DNA from: Hoplostethus atlanticus
Taxonomy: Eukaryota > Chordata > Actinopteri > Trachichthyiformes > Trachichthyidae
Length of the DNA: 64,000 nucleotides
Assembly (NCBI GenBank): GCA_034670405.1
Contig: JAXDDX010000005.1
Coordinates: 6,890,001 to 6,954,000 of the forward strand
Direction of reading: 5' to 3'
The translations under genes were made by a program, and so were the position numbers. Position 1 is the first letter of the stretch; each line of letters opens with the position of its first letter. Shown one piece after another: positions 23,905 to 34,629 of this stretch. The notes beneath the pieces are model-generated. The model was not told the DNA's origin. It did not search any database and saw only the letters and a program-made list of their open reading frames with translations.

Positions 23905-24472
23905 GCCGAGACTTGCTGAATACCTCCTTGATGTCGTGGTAACAGGAAGGCACCTTGGAGAGATCCGGATAATCCGCCTCTGGGTCCCGGACCTCGGAGT
24001 CGTCGTCAGCAGGAACGGACTGGATCTGGATAGGAGGAGAACCCGCCCCACAAGTCTGCACACAATCCTTGCCCCAGGATAAAATCTGTCCCGACTGCCA
24101 GTCAATGTGGGGGTTGTGCAGGGTAAGCCAGGGATGACCCAGAATAAGAGGATGTTGAGGTGAGAGATATACATGAAAGTTAATCCTCTCTGAGTGGAGA
24201 TCCGGAAACGTAAGGGTAAGGGACTGAGTGCGATGCGTGACCTTACAGATAAGGCGACCATCCAGGGCACAGGCTTCCAGGGGTCTCCGGAGGAGGAAGA
24301 GACAGAGCCCCAGTCTTTTAGCCAGAGCGGCATCGATGAGGTTCGCATCAGAACCAGAGTCCAAGACTGGGTGCTGGAGGGAGGACACAGGAGAGGTGAG
24401 AGTGACCTGAGGGTGTAAACGAGAGGGATTAGAGACAGTCACAGTACGGCTCACCAAAGCCCTCTTCCTCAT
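23905..24472 (-). pseudogene. pol: aspartic protease domain
   Basis: The ATG at 24472 overlaps the gag stop as ATGA. The protease active-site motif is VLDSGSDANLI, with a flap region and the ILGHPWL motif near residue 110. The frame stays open to 23792, but the family-like sequence leaves it near 23910 for another frame, so protease and RT are not contiguous in this copy. Confidence 0.8.
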
Positions 24473-25504
24473 TGGTGAGCCTGGGCTTTTAACGGGCAGT
24501 TAGAGATGAAGTGTCCTCCTTGTCCACAGTAGATGCAACGCCCCTCAGCCATTCTGCGTTGGCGCTCCTCTGGAGAAAGGCGGGTGCGACCTAGCTGCAT
24601 AGGCTCCTCCGGGGCCACCGGGGTCGCTGGAGGAGTCGGAGAAGATCGCCGCCAGGAAGGAGCGATACGAGAAGAGGAGTGCCCCTGCTGGCGAGGAGGG
24701 GAACGATTGAACCTGGCTCTGGACCTTTCCCTCTCCCGGTTACACAGCCGTATGTCAATCTTAATCGCCAAGGCGATTAAGGAGTCGAGGTCAGGAGGAA
24801 GATCCAAGGGAGCCAGCTGATCCTTGATCGGTTCCGAAAGACCCTCGAGGAAGGCGTCAAACAAAGCAGTAGGATTCCAGGCGCTCTCTGCTGCCAACGT
24901 GCGGAACTCGATGGCGTAGTCCGCCACTCCGCCCCTCCCTTGTCTCAGCCTCACCAGCGCCCGTGCTGCCTCCCGTCCCGGGGTCGTGTGTTGGAAAACC
25001 TGGGTAAAAATCTTCATGAACTGAGGTAAGGATTGACAGGCAGTAGGGGACCTTCCCCATTCCGCTGTGGCCCAGGCTTCAGCCCTTCCCGTCAGGTGCG
25101 AAATAATAAAGGCTATCTTGGCTCGGTCAGAGGGGAAAGCCGCAGCCTGTAGTTCAAAATGCAGTTCACATTGCGTCAAAAAAAGGTTTGCAGTCACCTG
25201 AATCACCGGAGAAGCGTGTGGGCTGGGAGAGGTGGAGAGGCAGCGAAGGACCCGAGGAGGAAGCAGCAGACGCCGCCGGCGCAGTAGGTGGAGATGCGGG
25301 AGCAGGCGGGGAGGGAGGAGACTGAAGCCTCTGCTCCACCAACAGAGTAAGTTGCGACCCGAAAGCCACCATCATATTTTCCTGTCGTGTGTGCAGTTCC
25401 TTGAGCTCATGGCACACTAGGTTCAGCTTGTCCTCCTGTCGGAGTATCCGCTGGGAGGAAGCCTCGAGAGCTGCACGCACCGTATCTGGGTCGGCTAGGT
25501 CCAT
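24469..25504 (-). pseudogene. gag of the Gypsy element, one frameshift
   Basis: The ATG at 25504 opens a coiled-coil-rich N-terminus (LRQEDKLNLVCHELKELHTR) and an Ala/Pro linker. A run of seven A on the plus strand (25177-25183) shifts the frame. The second frame carries the capsid-like region (FIISHLTGRAEAWATAEW, DYAIEFRTLAAESAWN) and the CCHC knuckle CIYCGQGGHFISNC, ending at TGA 24471-24469. One base fewer in the run would make gag continuous, so an assembly or homopolymer error is possible. Confidence 0.85.
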
Positions 25505-25509
25505 CTTTG

Positions 25510-25520
25510 GCCAGTTCGTC
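25510..25520 (-). other. Primer-binding site, self-priming type
   Basis: In element sense GACGAACTGGC lies one base inside the 5' LTR. It is the exact reverse complement of 11 nt within the LTR (25772-25762). In the Tf1/sushi group the first 11 nt of the transcript fold back and prime reverse transcription, and the lengths agree. The gag ATG follows at 25504. Confidence 0.6.
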
Positions 25521-25521
25521 C

Positions 25522-26006
25522 TGTCAGATTTGGCACAAAAGCATGGACCCAAATGCACGACTTGAGACGGGGAGATAAAGTACAAGTCCGTTTATTCCAG
25601 CTAGGTTCGGTACACAGAAAGGCAGTCCGGATAAGGCAAAGGTAGCAGACAAGGGGCAGGCAAAAATCCAGGTCGAAGAAACAGGCAACGTCAAAAAACC
25701 AAAACTCACGAGGGAATGCAGGAAACAAAGGAAGGCTGGTACGTTTGTCACAGGGAACAAAGACGAACTGGCAACAGAACAGGGAAACACACCGACTAAA
25801 TACTAACAGGGAGGGGAGACAATGAGGCACAGGTGCAACACATTTAGGGCGGGGCAGGTAATCACACAGGCGGGAAGCTTCGGGGAGGAAAGGAAGTAAA
25901 GTGACCTGAAACGAGACGACAAGTGAGTAACAAAATAAAACAGGAAACAAGACAAAACACAAGAGGAAAACGAAAAGGGAGTTAACGGGTCTGAGCAGGT
26001 GTGACA
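25522..26006 (-). repeat. 5' LTR of the Gypsy element
   Basis: 485 bp and nearly identical to the other LTR. In element sense it holds TATTTAG (25802-25796), and 30 nt downstream GCCAGTTCGTC (25772-25762), which is perfectly complementary to the primer-binding site just outside the LTR. Confidence 0.95.
25796..25802 (-). promoter_or_regulatory. Candidate TATA box of the Gypsy LTR
   Basis: TATTTAG in element sense starts 30 nt upstream of the predicted transcript start at 25772. That spacing is normal for a TATA box. The start itself is inferred from the self-primer match. Confidence 0.5.
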
Positions 26007-26640
26007 GTATGTGTGTGTGTCACAACAGGTCAGCTCTCCTAGTGTTCATGGCGACAGGGGCTCTTAACGGCCTTTCATATATACACTATATATATTAACC
26101 AAATATATATATTTATATTTATTTAATATTTATATTTATATATATTTAATGTGTATATATATAAATACACATAAAAATACATACTATATAAATATTATAT
26201 TTATATATACCAAATCGACAGTAAATCCAATAGCACTTAATGTCACAGAATAGAGAAATGTAGTTCCATTCTAAACAGAGCATATCAACCAGAATAAGTT
26301 ACACTAACAAATAGCTAACCAGATTTGTAAACCTGTTTTTCAATATAATATTTAAAAGTTACAAAATAGAAAATTATCATTTCAAACAATATGTCAAAAA
26401 CAGCATAACAAGCAGCACTGTAGTGCCCCTTTAACTGCACAGGCTAGACTCAGCTTATATAGCTAGACTGACAGGGATGAACTACAAGGCTTTCAGTAGA
26501 ACATTAAAACAAGCAAACGTTTACAATAAAAGGATTAGCTACAGGAAAGCATCTCCATACTTGGTAACACATGCGGCATGACAAACATCATACAGTATGT
26601 GTGTGTGTCACAACAGGTCAGCTCTCCTGGTAAAAAGAAT
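26007..26640. repeat. Local duplication of the Gypsy insertion-site sequence
   Basis: The target (about 20707-20743 joined to 26007-26040: ggtaacacatgcggcatgac ... gtcagctctcct) recurs almost unchanged at 26564-26628. The following gttcatggcgacaggggctc at 26046 recurs at 26902, after a roughly 270-bp stretch absent from the first copy. Between the copies is an AT-rich tract with TATATA repeats (26076-26215). Confidence 0.7.
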
Positions 26641-27915
26641 AGGAAAAAAAACAACCGAGACGGCCAGTCCGTGAATACAGATTTTGGTTATGTTAGCGGC
26701 CGTTAAAATTTGCTAATATTTTCTTCCAAATGAATAACTGGCAACAACTTAAATTAATAATGTAAAATCACAAGGAAATTTACACAGCAGGAACTGGATA
26801 ATATACTGAACAAGAATAAACCAATCGATTACATTATCATCTGTTATTACTTTTGTTAACTTTTATAAGGCGATATTTAATTCAACACAACCTACCTACT
26901 GTTCATGGCGACAGGGGCTCTTAACGGCGCGAACCACGCACACCCACATAACCTCGCCAGAACGCGCCTAACCATATACACACACACACACAGAAAGCCC
27001 ATACAGAAGGAGATGCAGACGCAAACCAGAAGAGAGGGAATGATTTGGTGAAATTCATAAGTTGTGAACATCAACTTGTTAACTACTTCACAACATTACA
27101 GTTGTAAGTTGTAAGGTAAAACAAAGTTTGTGGACAAAATGCCATGTCAGTGTTTTTCTTAGGAGCCATGTAGATGTTGTTTTGATGTTTGCTATCAAAC
27201 TGATGCCCATATGGAAAAGTCGTATACATGCATATATGGGATATACATTTACGGCATGTACTACACATAGATGTACTGTACATGTGTCAAACCCGATTAA
27301 CATCCATCCACGTGGAATCAAAATGTTATGAATAAATAAAGGTGTATAAATGTCACAAGTGTGTGGGCTTTACCTTTTCTTCTTGATGTGACTCATCCAG
27401 CCCAGCACTTACCTTGATATACTTATAATTATTAGTCAAATTAGTCATATATGTACCATTTATGCCAATGTATGTATAGACCATATATGTTCATCACATA
27501 TATGCCCATATCTGTGGATAGACATATGTATATGTCCAACACATACCTCCTGTCAGATACATTTAAGTGCTTGTATCAGATTTCCGAGAGCAAAGAACTA
27601 GATAGAGACTGTGACTACATGTTACAGCATAATTAAGGGTGTTAAGTTGGCATGCATATTTATTAATATTTTTTAAGTATTTAAGGTACTTGTACTTTTT
27701 ATTTTTTTTTAGTCTACTACATTTCACTTAACTCTTAATGGTAGATTGTATAGAATACTATTCCTACTTATTCCTACAGGTTGCAGCAAGCAATTACCCG
27801 ACTACCCCTGGATCTAGACTAGCTGGAATTCCTCTGCAATAACGAACTGATCCTAATGCAGTCATTTGCTGATCAGATTGAAATTCCTAATATGATCCTA
27901 GAGACACTGAGAAAT
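26641..27915. other. No gene recognised
   Basis: AT-rich spacer with cacacacaca at 26980 and repeated catatatg-type motifs at 27220-27540. No conserved coding sequence or terminal repeats that I can support. Confidence 0.4.
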
Positions 27916-28286
27916 GTATTACATCTTGTCAAAGATAATTGAAACACATCCAGTTACATCTGTACAGTTGGAGGCAGTTGTTGGATTAAATGGAGCTCCC
28001 AAACTTGTTATTCAGAGAGATCAGCTGCAAAATATGCTTGAAAGGCAACTTTCAGTGCCATGCATTGCAGCGTTATTAGGAGCATCCAAACGTACTGTTT
28101 TTAGGAGGATACAAGAATATGGTTTATCTGTAACAGGATTATACAGCAGCATGAGTGATTCCGAACTTGACTGGAGTGAGAACCATTAAAACCCAGATGC
28201 CGAATGCAGGCTACAGCATGTTCAAATGACAGCTGATGTCTATGGGCAGCCGTGTCCAATGCGAGAGAGTCAAAGGTTCTATGCAT

Positions 28287-28813
28287 TAGTGATGGCCAAT
28301 TTGTGAACAAATCCTTCAAAAGAACCGAATCAGTTAAGTGAGTGAGTTGTTTCGACTCACACACACAACTGAATCGATTCAGCAGCAGTTATAGCAGCGC
28401 CAGAAAATTAATTTATTAAAAAATTCACCAGTTAATTTATTAAACATCTTAAACATTACAAAAAACTGTTGTCAATGTGTGCAGAATAGATCACTACATT
28501 ATTACATTGGCCTTTTTCACGATCCAATATAGCTCCTCTCTCGTCATCGGATCACGTGAACTGCTGAGCCGAGTGAGCGGAAGGGCCGTCAGGGGGTGGC
28601 GCTCACATAATTTAATTAGCTGTTTAACCCAGTTAGTAGAACATCAGACTCTCATGCTGAGGGTCGTAGGTTCAAACCATATATAGTATTAATCATCACC
28701 TCACTGTCAATTTTTATTGGTGAATCATAATGAGTCGATTCAGAATTGATTCACTTCTATCGGACGGCTCGAAAGAATCAAGTTAGTTAAAAGAGTCGGT
28801 CTTCCCATCACTA
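28287..28813. mobile_element. hAT-type MITE inserted in a codon of the integrase-core gene
   Basis: 527 bp with inverted ends tagtgatgg/catcacta and an exact 8-bp duplication ctatgcat at 28279-28286 and 28814-28821. Removing it rejoins S-M-H of the host reading frame. Internal wording such as aaagaaccgaatcagt and aaagagtcggt is typical of fish hAT MITEs. Confidence 0.88.
28612..28680 (+). repeat. tRNA-derived (SINE-like) segment inside the MITE
   Basis: A-box-like cccagttagtagaaca and B-box-like gggtcgtaggttcaaacc are spaced as in a tRNA gene, but the acceptor stem does not pair. It resembles the segment at 38635. Most likely a SINE head or tRNA pseudogene. Confidence 0.45.
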
Positions 28814-30014
28814 CTATGCATCGCGGAGATGCAGCTGGGGTCCTGTCCTGCCTTATACAGCTAGGTTGTGTTGCTTGTATCAAAGGTACAACCTGATAAT
28901 ATGTTGATGGATTCTCCAGAAAGGTAGTCAGACTCTGCTATAATAGTGTTCTGTGTTTTTGTTTAATTTCTAATTCATCGCTTCTGAAACAATAGGGGGG
29001 GAGGATTTCTGAAGAGAAAAGGGTGGGTGGGGAGAGTGTGATTCACTACCTGTTGAAAATTTGCCCCCAAATTTGTACATTTTCATGTGATGTACAAAAG
29101 GATTTAGTAAATGCCAAAATTTGTTTGCCATTTTTGTCTGATTTCTGTGAAATATCCTTGAAATACACTACAAAAATTGAATAATGAATTTTATATGTAC
29201 AAAGAACGGGCAAAATTGAGTGTATGTTGAGTTTAATTGAGTTTAGGTATTAACCCTCATTGCATCCTTGAGACAAAATATCCAAAATGGTAATTTTTGG
29301 TGTCATAATTGCTATTCAGGAACCACCTCATTTGTGTTTGGGTATTCTGATAGACAACCAAGAAAATCTCAAGTCAAATAATACAGCAAGAAAGGCAGAA
29401 TAGAAAACAATATGAAATGTTGAGTGTATTTTTTTGTTTCCTAAACAAAACCCGAGGGGAATAATAATTGTATGTAATTGTATGTAATTGCATCTAAAAT
29501 GCTAATTTTTAATGCACCACGGCTGTGTTTTGTATACAGGTATTGTATTTAGATGCAGCAACCAACAACCATGCAAGGACAGCATTCTCCTTTTTCTTTG
29601 CGTCTACACGGGTCCATGGTGTGCCATCAAGGTAGTTTTGTTGTTTTCAAAGAAACCATTCAGTCATATATTTTTAGTTATGGCCTGCATGCCCTCATTC
29701 TTGGCAGGCTTAATGGCCTGCTTACTGGCTTTTTATTCAATTTTATTTTAACCTTCATCAGTGGAAGACTTGCTGTGCAGTTTTTTCAACAACGCCTTGC
29801 TTCACACACTCATAACTGGGAGCAGCCCCTGGCCACAAAGCACAAATTCTGTGGAGACATATGTGATGTCATCTTAGCAGGGACTATTGAGGGAGTGGAG
29901 AGCATCACTCTTCAGTTCCCCCAAATAGATTTTCTTATTACCAATCCAGAAATCTGACATGCAACCTGCTCGTCACTACCCCACGTCTTTAACCTCAGGC
30001 TAATGTTCGCTATT

Positions 30015-31255
30015 TTCTTTTCTTTCTTTCTTTCTTTCTTTCTTTCTTTCATTTGTCTCGAACATCAACATTAACAGATCACAATAAAACAGTACAAGAT
30101 AAAACACCAAACATAAAAAAATAAATCAAACAATCTCCATCAGAAAAAAACAAAACAATGGATGTCTTCGAGAAGGAGCAGGAAGAAGCAAAATGCTTAT
30201 CATGTCCTGCCCGTTCATCAACAGTGTCATATTAAATTTAAAAAATATCTTATAAATCAAAAAAGAGAAATATTTACATCATTATATCATATTTACATCG
30301 TCACACAATGCAGTACCCTTGCAAACAGTTTCATCATTAAATCAGCATCAACAATTTCATTTACCCTTCTCATTTTGTGTATTTCTCGAAAATTATTTTC
30401 TTATATTTGTATTTAAACTGTGACATGCTATTGCTTTGCTTGATCTCTTCGTCTAGTCCATTCCACAGAGTCACCCCGCAAACTGAAATACACATACTTT
30501 TAAGAGTGGTACGGACACAAGGCTGTTTTAAATTAGCTTTCCTTCTTAAGTCGTACCTTCCCTCTCTATCCTTAAACATTTTTTGAAGGTTACCTGGAAG
30601 TAAATTTTTTCTGGCTTTAAACGTCATTTGTGTAGTTCTAAATTTCACTAGATCCATGAATTTCAAAGTCTGTGACTTTAAAAACAATGGATTGGTATGC
30701 TCACGATATCCAACATTATTTACTGTCCTTATTACTCTTTTTTGCAGTATGCATATCCTTTGTAAGGAGCTCTTATAGGTGTTGCCCCAGACTTCCACAC
30801 AATAGGTCAAATACGGTAATATAAGTGCGCAATATAGAATATACAATGTTTTATGATTCAGGGTGTGCCTAGTTTTACCCAAAATTCCAATGCTCCTGGA
30901 CATCTTCGAGCACAGGTATTTTATGTGGGGTTTCCAGCAAAACTTGTGGTCTAATACAACAATATAGCAATTCAGTCAATCGAAAGCCACCCCTCTGACA
31001 CCATATTTTTCCATTTTTTTGAGTAGTATCTCATGGTCAATCGTATCAAATGCTTTTTTTAGGTCAATAAATATTCCCACTGCATATTTTTTGTTATCAA
31101 TACAACCAGTTAATTCCTCTACTAACTCCATAGATGTTGATCTGTTTGATCTAAAACCATACTGACTGTCATTTAACAAGTTATTCTTTTCAATGAAATT
31201 GTCCAGCCTTGCAACAAAGAGTTTTTCAAGTATCTTTGAGAACTTTGTTTGTTTA
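30015..31255 (-). mobile_element. LINE (CR1/L2/jockey-like RT), internally deleted
   Basis: In minus orientation the RT reads [16 protein letters not shown] ([20 protein letters not shown]), FIDLKKAFDTIDHEILLKKM and YGVRGVAFD. It then jumps to LDHKFCWKPHIKYLCSKMSR and the C-terminal NVGYREHTNPLFLKSQTLKF and VTLWNGLDEEIKQ. The catalytic Y/FADD region is missing, so about 100 codons are deleted. The 3' end is a (GAAA)n tail (TTTC repeats at 30015-30050). It sits in an intron of the integrase-core gene. Confidence 0.75.
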
Positions 31256-31995
31256 TTCCACAGGGTTCATGGAGACCAAGGAGTAGAAAATGTGAACATT
31301 GCATACTTCATGTTTGCTACACGTGGAACTGGACGGGCAAGCTTCATCTCAGGAAAGAGTGTCCATAACCAGAGGTAATGTGGTAGAGATGAATACATCA
31401 TATTCTATACACTACATTTAACTGTCCTCATGAGATGTACTGTCAGTCACAAATGTTGAGGCTTCGATTGGCCAAGCTTGGAAATGCAATGATGAGAAAA
31501 TGCACACAAATGGCTATTCCGATCATAGGTTTCACTCTCTCCACTGTTATCTCCCCATCTACAGTATAGACAATTATGAAATAATGTGCTAAAACAAACA
31601 CAAAAATCATCTCAGATTTTGGTCCCTGGGACAAAATCTTTAAGTTGGGGGTTCTGTATGTATTTAGTGGTCCGTGGTCAGAAAAGGTTTGAGAACCCGT
31701 GCTCTAGACAAATGTAATGTGTTATTGCCAACCGTTATAGCCAGCAATATACTACAAAAATAATCATCCCCTCAGGACAGAGGGATACCGCACTAAACAA
31801 ACCTTTTTTTCCAAACTTTTTTTTCAACACCCAGATATTGACTGGGAAGGTGCACTGATGGCCCCTGAGACCTCAGAAAGTGGAGTGCAGATCCCAGAAT
31901 TTGAGTCGCCACTCTCTGATCACGACATGACAGTGCTTCAGTCTGTGATTGACCCTCTAAATCCAAGTTCAAATGGCTGTGACCTCTACATACAG

Positions 31996-32924
31996 GTACT
32001 GGAATATGTGGAGCAAATATGAACTGTGTTCTACACAATAGTGATTCAGTTGTGAAGTTGACAAATCAAGGGTGCGTGTGCACATATATGAATAGCTAAA
32101 GGCAGAATTGACCAAAAACCTAAGATTGTGTGAAGATTTTCCTAATAATGAAATAAAACAAAGTAACATTGTCAGACAGACTGTTGGCAGTTGACTGTTC
32201 ATTTATTCTTACAAGGATACATGATACAACCAAACATAACATACTACTATAAGCTACCACTTGTAAGAGTAATTCCTAATTCACAAAAACAGGATTGTTA
32301 ACGGTGAATTTAATTTGCCTTTGTTCTTCGAGGTTCTGTAAATTAACCTTTTAAGAATACAAGTCTATAAAGAAACAACTGAACAAGTGTTCTATTCTAT
32401 TCTGCAACATCCTGTTGCTTTGATAGGGTAAAACAAAGGCTGGCAGAAGGTTAAATAATGTTTGTCACTGGAATAAAATAGCCAGGGTCTGTTGCAGTGT
32501 ACAGTAAACTGAACATGAGTCTTTCAAAGTTTAAATTAAATTTAAAAAAATCTCAGATGAATGCACTGCTGGCCCTTAAGTGAAGATCTAAGGACAAACA
32601 AAACAAATCAGTTCTTTAAAAGATGCCATTATACAAGTCCAAATCCAGTATCAATAGTTTCAATGGATGCTTCAAGGGCATCGCTGAACTGTCTTCAATT
32701 GTCGAGAAGTGACCAGGGAGGCGTAGGGACTGGAAGCAAGTTGATGATTTTGGAAACTCACCCTGCACTACCTCCACCTTCAGCTTACCAGAGGGAACTT
32801 CCCATCCGGTCCAAAACTAGGAGTAGGTTAATAAGCTACACACACCGACCCACACAAGAGGATCATCATGAGACAATGGTGCCAAAGACCACATGCCTGA
32901 AGGGTTAAGGAGATCGTAATATAC
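31996..32924. other. No gene recognised
   Basis: Open frames exist but none has a family I recognise. The integrase-core gene may continue here past the donor at 31996. Confidence 0.4.
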
Positions 32925-33552
32925 CTTTTTCAATGCAATCCGGGCCCTTGTCTCAAGTGAGAATTCGTCATCGTCGTCCTCATCTGGCTCACACATTGGC
33001 CAGGTGATGTGGTCAATTATGACCTAGTTATAAAATAAATTGACATTCATAAACTCATCTTTGCCCCTCCTAACAGCCAATAAAGTTTCTTAATGGTTTT
33101 GCAGTTACAGTGAAAGCAGAACAGTCACCTTACAAAAATGTGTTTGTATGATACCAAACATCACTGTCTTATCACAAAATACTGGCGAGTAAACCGAAGG
33201 TCCTGATAACAGTCTGTGTGCCTTGAATAACCAAGATACTACATTGGGGAGTGGGGTACATCATCTGCCACAGGATGTTCAAATCTAATAAAACACATAC
33301 AGAAATCAAATTTTTGCAGTGTATGGCAGAGTTCTTTTGATCTCTTATTCTGTGTCTCCCTTGGAATGCAAAGCAAGTACATTTCACTGGCCCTTATCAT
33401 CGGTCCCATCTCCTAATGGCACCAGAGTGGGCTAGACGGACCTGCAAAGTGTTACCTTTGACGGCTTTATGGGGAAAATCCACCTTTTGCTGCAAAGGGG
33501 GTTCCTTGGGTTCCTGGGAACACAGCAGGGGTCTTGACCTCATAGGAAGGTC
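32925..33552 (-). CDS. Two possible exons of an unrecognised minus-strand gene
   Basis: 33552-33456 (open frame, acceptor ctcctag, donor gtaaca, phase 1) and 33023-32925 (33 codons, acceptor aactag, donor gtatat). The second encodes VIIDHITWPMCEPDEDDDDE then FSLETRARIALKK, an acidic stretch before a helix. They do not join in phase directly, so an intermediate exon would be needed. I do not recognise the family. Confidence 0.35.
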
Positions 33553-33590
33553 CTAGGAGAGGAATGTGTTAGTCTTTGGGTGTTTTGTGT

Positions 33591-33973
33591 TGTGGCACCC
33601 TGGGGGAAAAGCCGGGTGCCACAAGCCCAATCTGAGGGCACACTCATGGCACAGATTACTCGGGAGTCAGGATTCAAACAGAAAATGATAATTTACTGGG
33701 TAAATTATACAAAGGACAAATCATAGATGAACTTAACACATCAGTTCGTAATGGGGTCTCCAGCAGCCTCCCTGGCTGCTCACGGGGTTCAGTCTCTCCT
33801 CCTCTCTCTCCTCATGGACTGCCGATTCCCCCTTTTTATGCTCCCATAATCAGCTCCCAGCTGGTTGATTGGGATGCAGTTCAGCTTGGGCAAGATGGCC
33901 GCCTGGCTATGGCCTGCTGGGGAATGTAGTCCATTCCCCACAGTTTGATAATGGCAGATGTCAGTCTGCCACA
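33591..33973. mobile_element. Possible solo LTR
   Basis: 383 bp beginning TGTGGCACCC and ending TCTGCCACA, with TG...CA ends, a TTTTTATG TATA-like motif near 33832 and a possible 4-bp gtgt target duplication. The flank is GT-rich, so the duplication is weak evidence. Confidence 0.45.
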
Positions 33974-34283
33974 GTGTGTACAAAAGGACCTTCAATGGAA
34001 GTGGTACATGAAAAACTATCGTTAGCTAACTCGCTAATGTAAAGTTAGCTAATGTTAGCTTCTGTCCCTTATAAGATAGTCTACTAGCTAACAGTTAAAC
34101 AATCCAAGTCCATGTAACATTAACACGAATGGACGTATCATTAGGTTAACGTTAGCTGGACAACAGGTCTCGATCTCATTGGGTCTGTGTAATACGTTTT
34201 TTAGGGTTCAAATCCCAAAGGGGTTTTGGGATTCAGGAGGGGTCTGAGGAGGGAGGACTGCAGTTGGACCCTTCTCGAAACAT

Positions 34284-34437
34284 GATTAGCCAAATTAAAA
34301 ACTGATTGACAACTGGTTCAGGCGGCGTATTGGTGAAATTGGTTTTTGATTGACAGAGAATTGTAAGCCTCTGATTGGCCAAATTAAAAAATTATTGACG
34401 GTTACCCTGCCCTCTCAAAGTTTGTAACTTCAGGTTT
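34284..34437. repeat. Upstream copy of a roughly 145-bp direct repeat
   Basis: Shares gattgacaactggttcaggc, ggcgtattggtgaaatt, tttttgattgacagag and ctgattggcc with 36308-36453. Each copy contains ATTGG/CCAAT-type boxes. Confidence 0.8.
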
Positions 34438-34629
34438 TGTCAGCTTGTACTTGATGTCCTGCAAACCCGTGGGTATCTATTATAAAAACATAAATATTCA
34501 TTATTCAGGTGAACCAGTTAGCTCCAATTGTGTAATGCTATGAATATATTTTAATTATTCAGTTTATATAAATGCTCTACATTTCTCTGAAAAGTGATAA
34601 ATAAATATGGTCATTATATAAATTGACTT

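Larger units (their letters stand above)
20744..26006 (-). mobile_element. Ty3/Gypsy (Tf1/sushi-like chromovirus) retrotransposon, defective
   Basis: A complete-length 5263-bp element in minus orientation, bounded by the 5-bp duplication gtatg (20739-20743 and 26007-26011). It has two 485-bp LTRs, then gag with a CCHC knuckle, protease, reverse transcriptase, RNase H, integrase and a C-terminal chromodomain, the order of chromoviruses. Frameshifts occur in gag (25177), between protease and RT (about 23910), between RNase H and integrase (about 22460) and at a G20 run (21446). A stretch of the integrase core is also missing at about 22130. It therefore looks non-autonomous despite LTRs that differ at only three positions. 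Confidence 0.93.
27918..31995 (+). pseudogene. Decayed integrase-core (HTH + rve) gene
   Basis: A helix-turn-helix region (MLERQLSVPCIAALLGASKR, then TVFRRIQEYGLSVTGLYSSM) starts it at about 27970-28165. A frame change, a TGA and two further stops follow. Exon 29540-29631 (LDAATNNHARTAFSFF, VHGVPSR) joins in phase to exon 31264-31374 ([35 protein letters not shown]), both with GT/AG sites. 31835-31995 encodes a C-terminal part (DIDWEGALMAPETSESG, TVLQSVIDPLNP). This matches a multicopy fish family with an rve/DDE-like core. It is broken by a hAT MITE in one codon and a LINE in an intron. Exons between 28925 and 29540 and between 31374 and 31835 are missing or unrecognised. Low-confidence frame 29640-29957 in the intron is unexplained. 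Confidence 0.65.

Noticed and set aside
28612..28680. Functional tRNA gene
   Set aside because: No paired acceptor stem and a mismatched anticodon stem.
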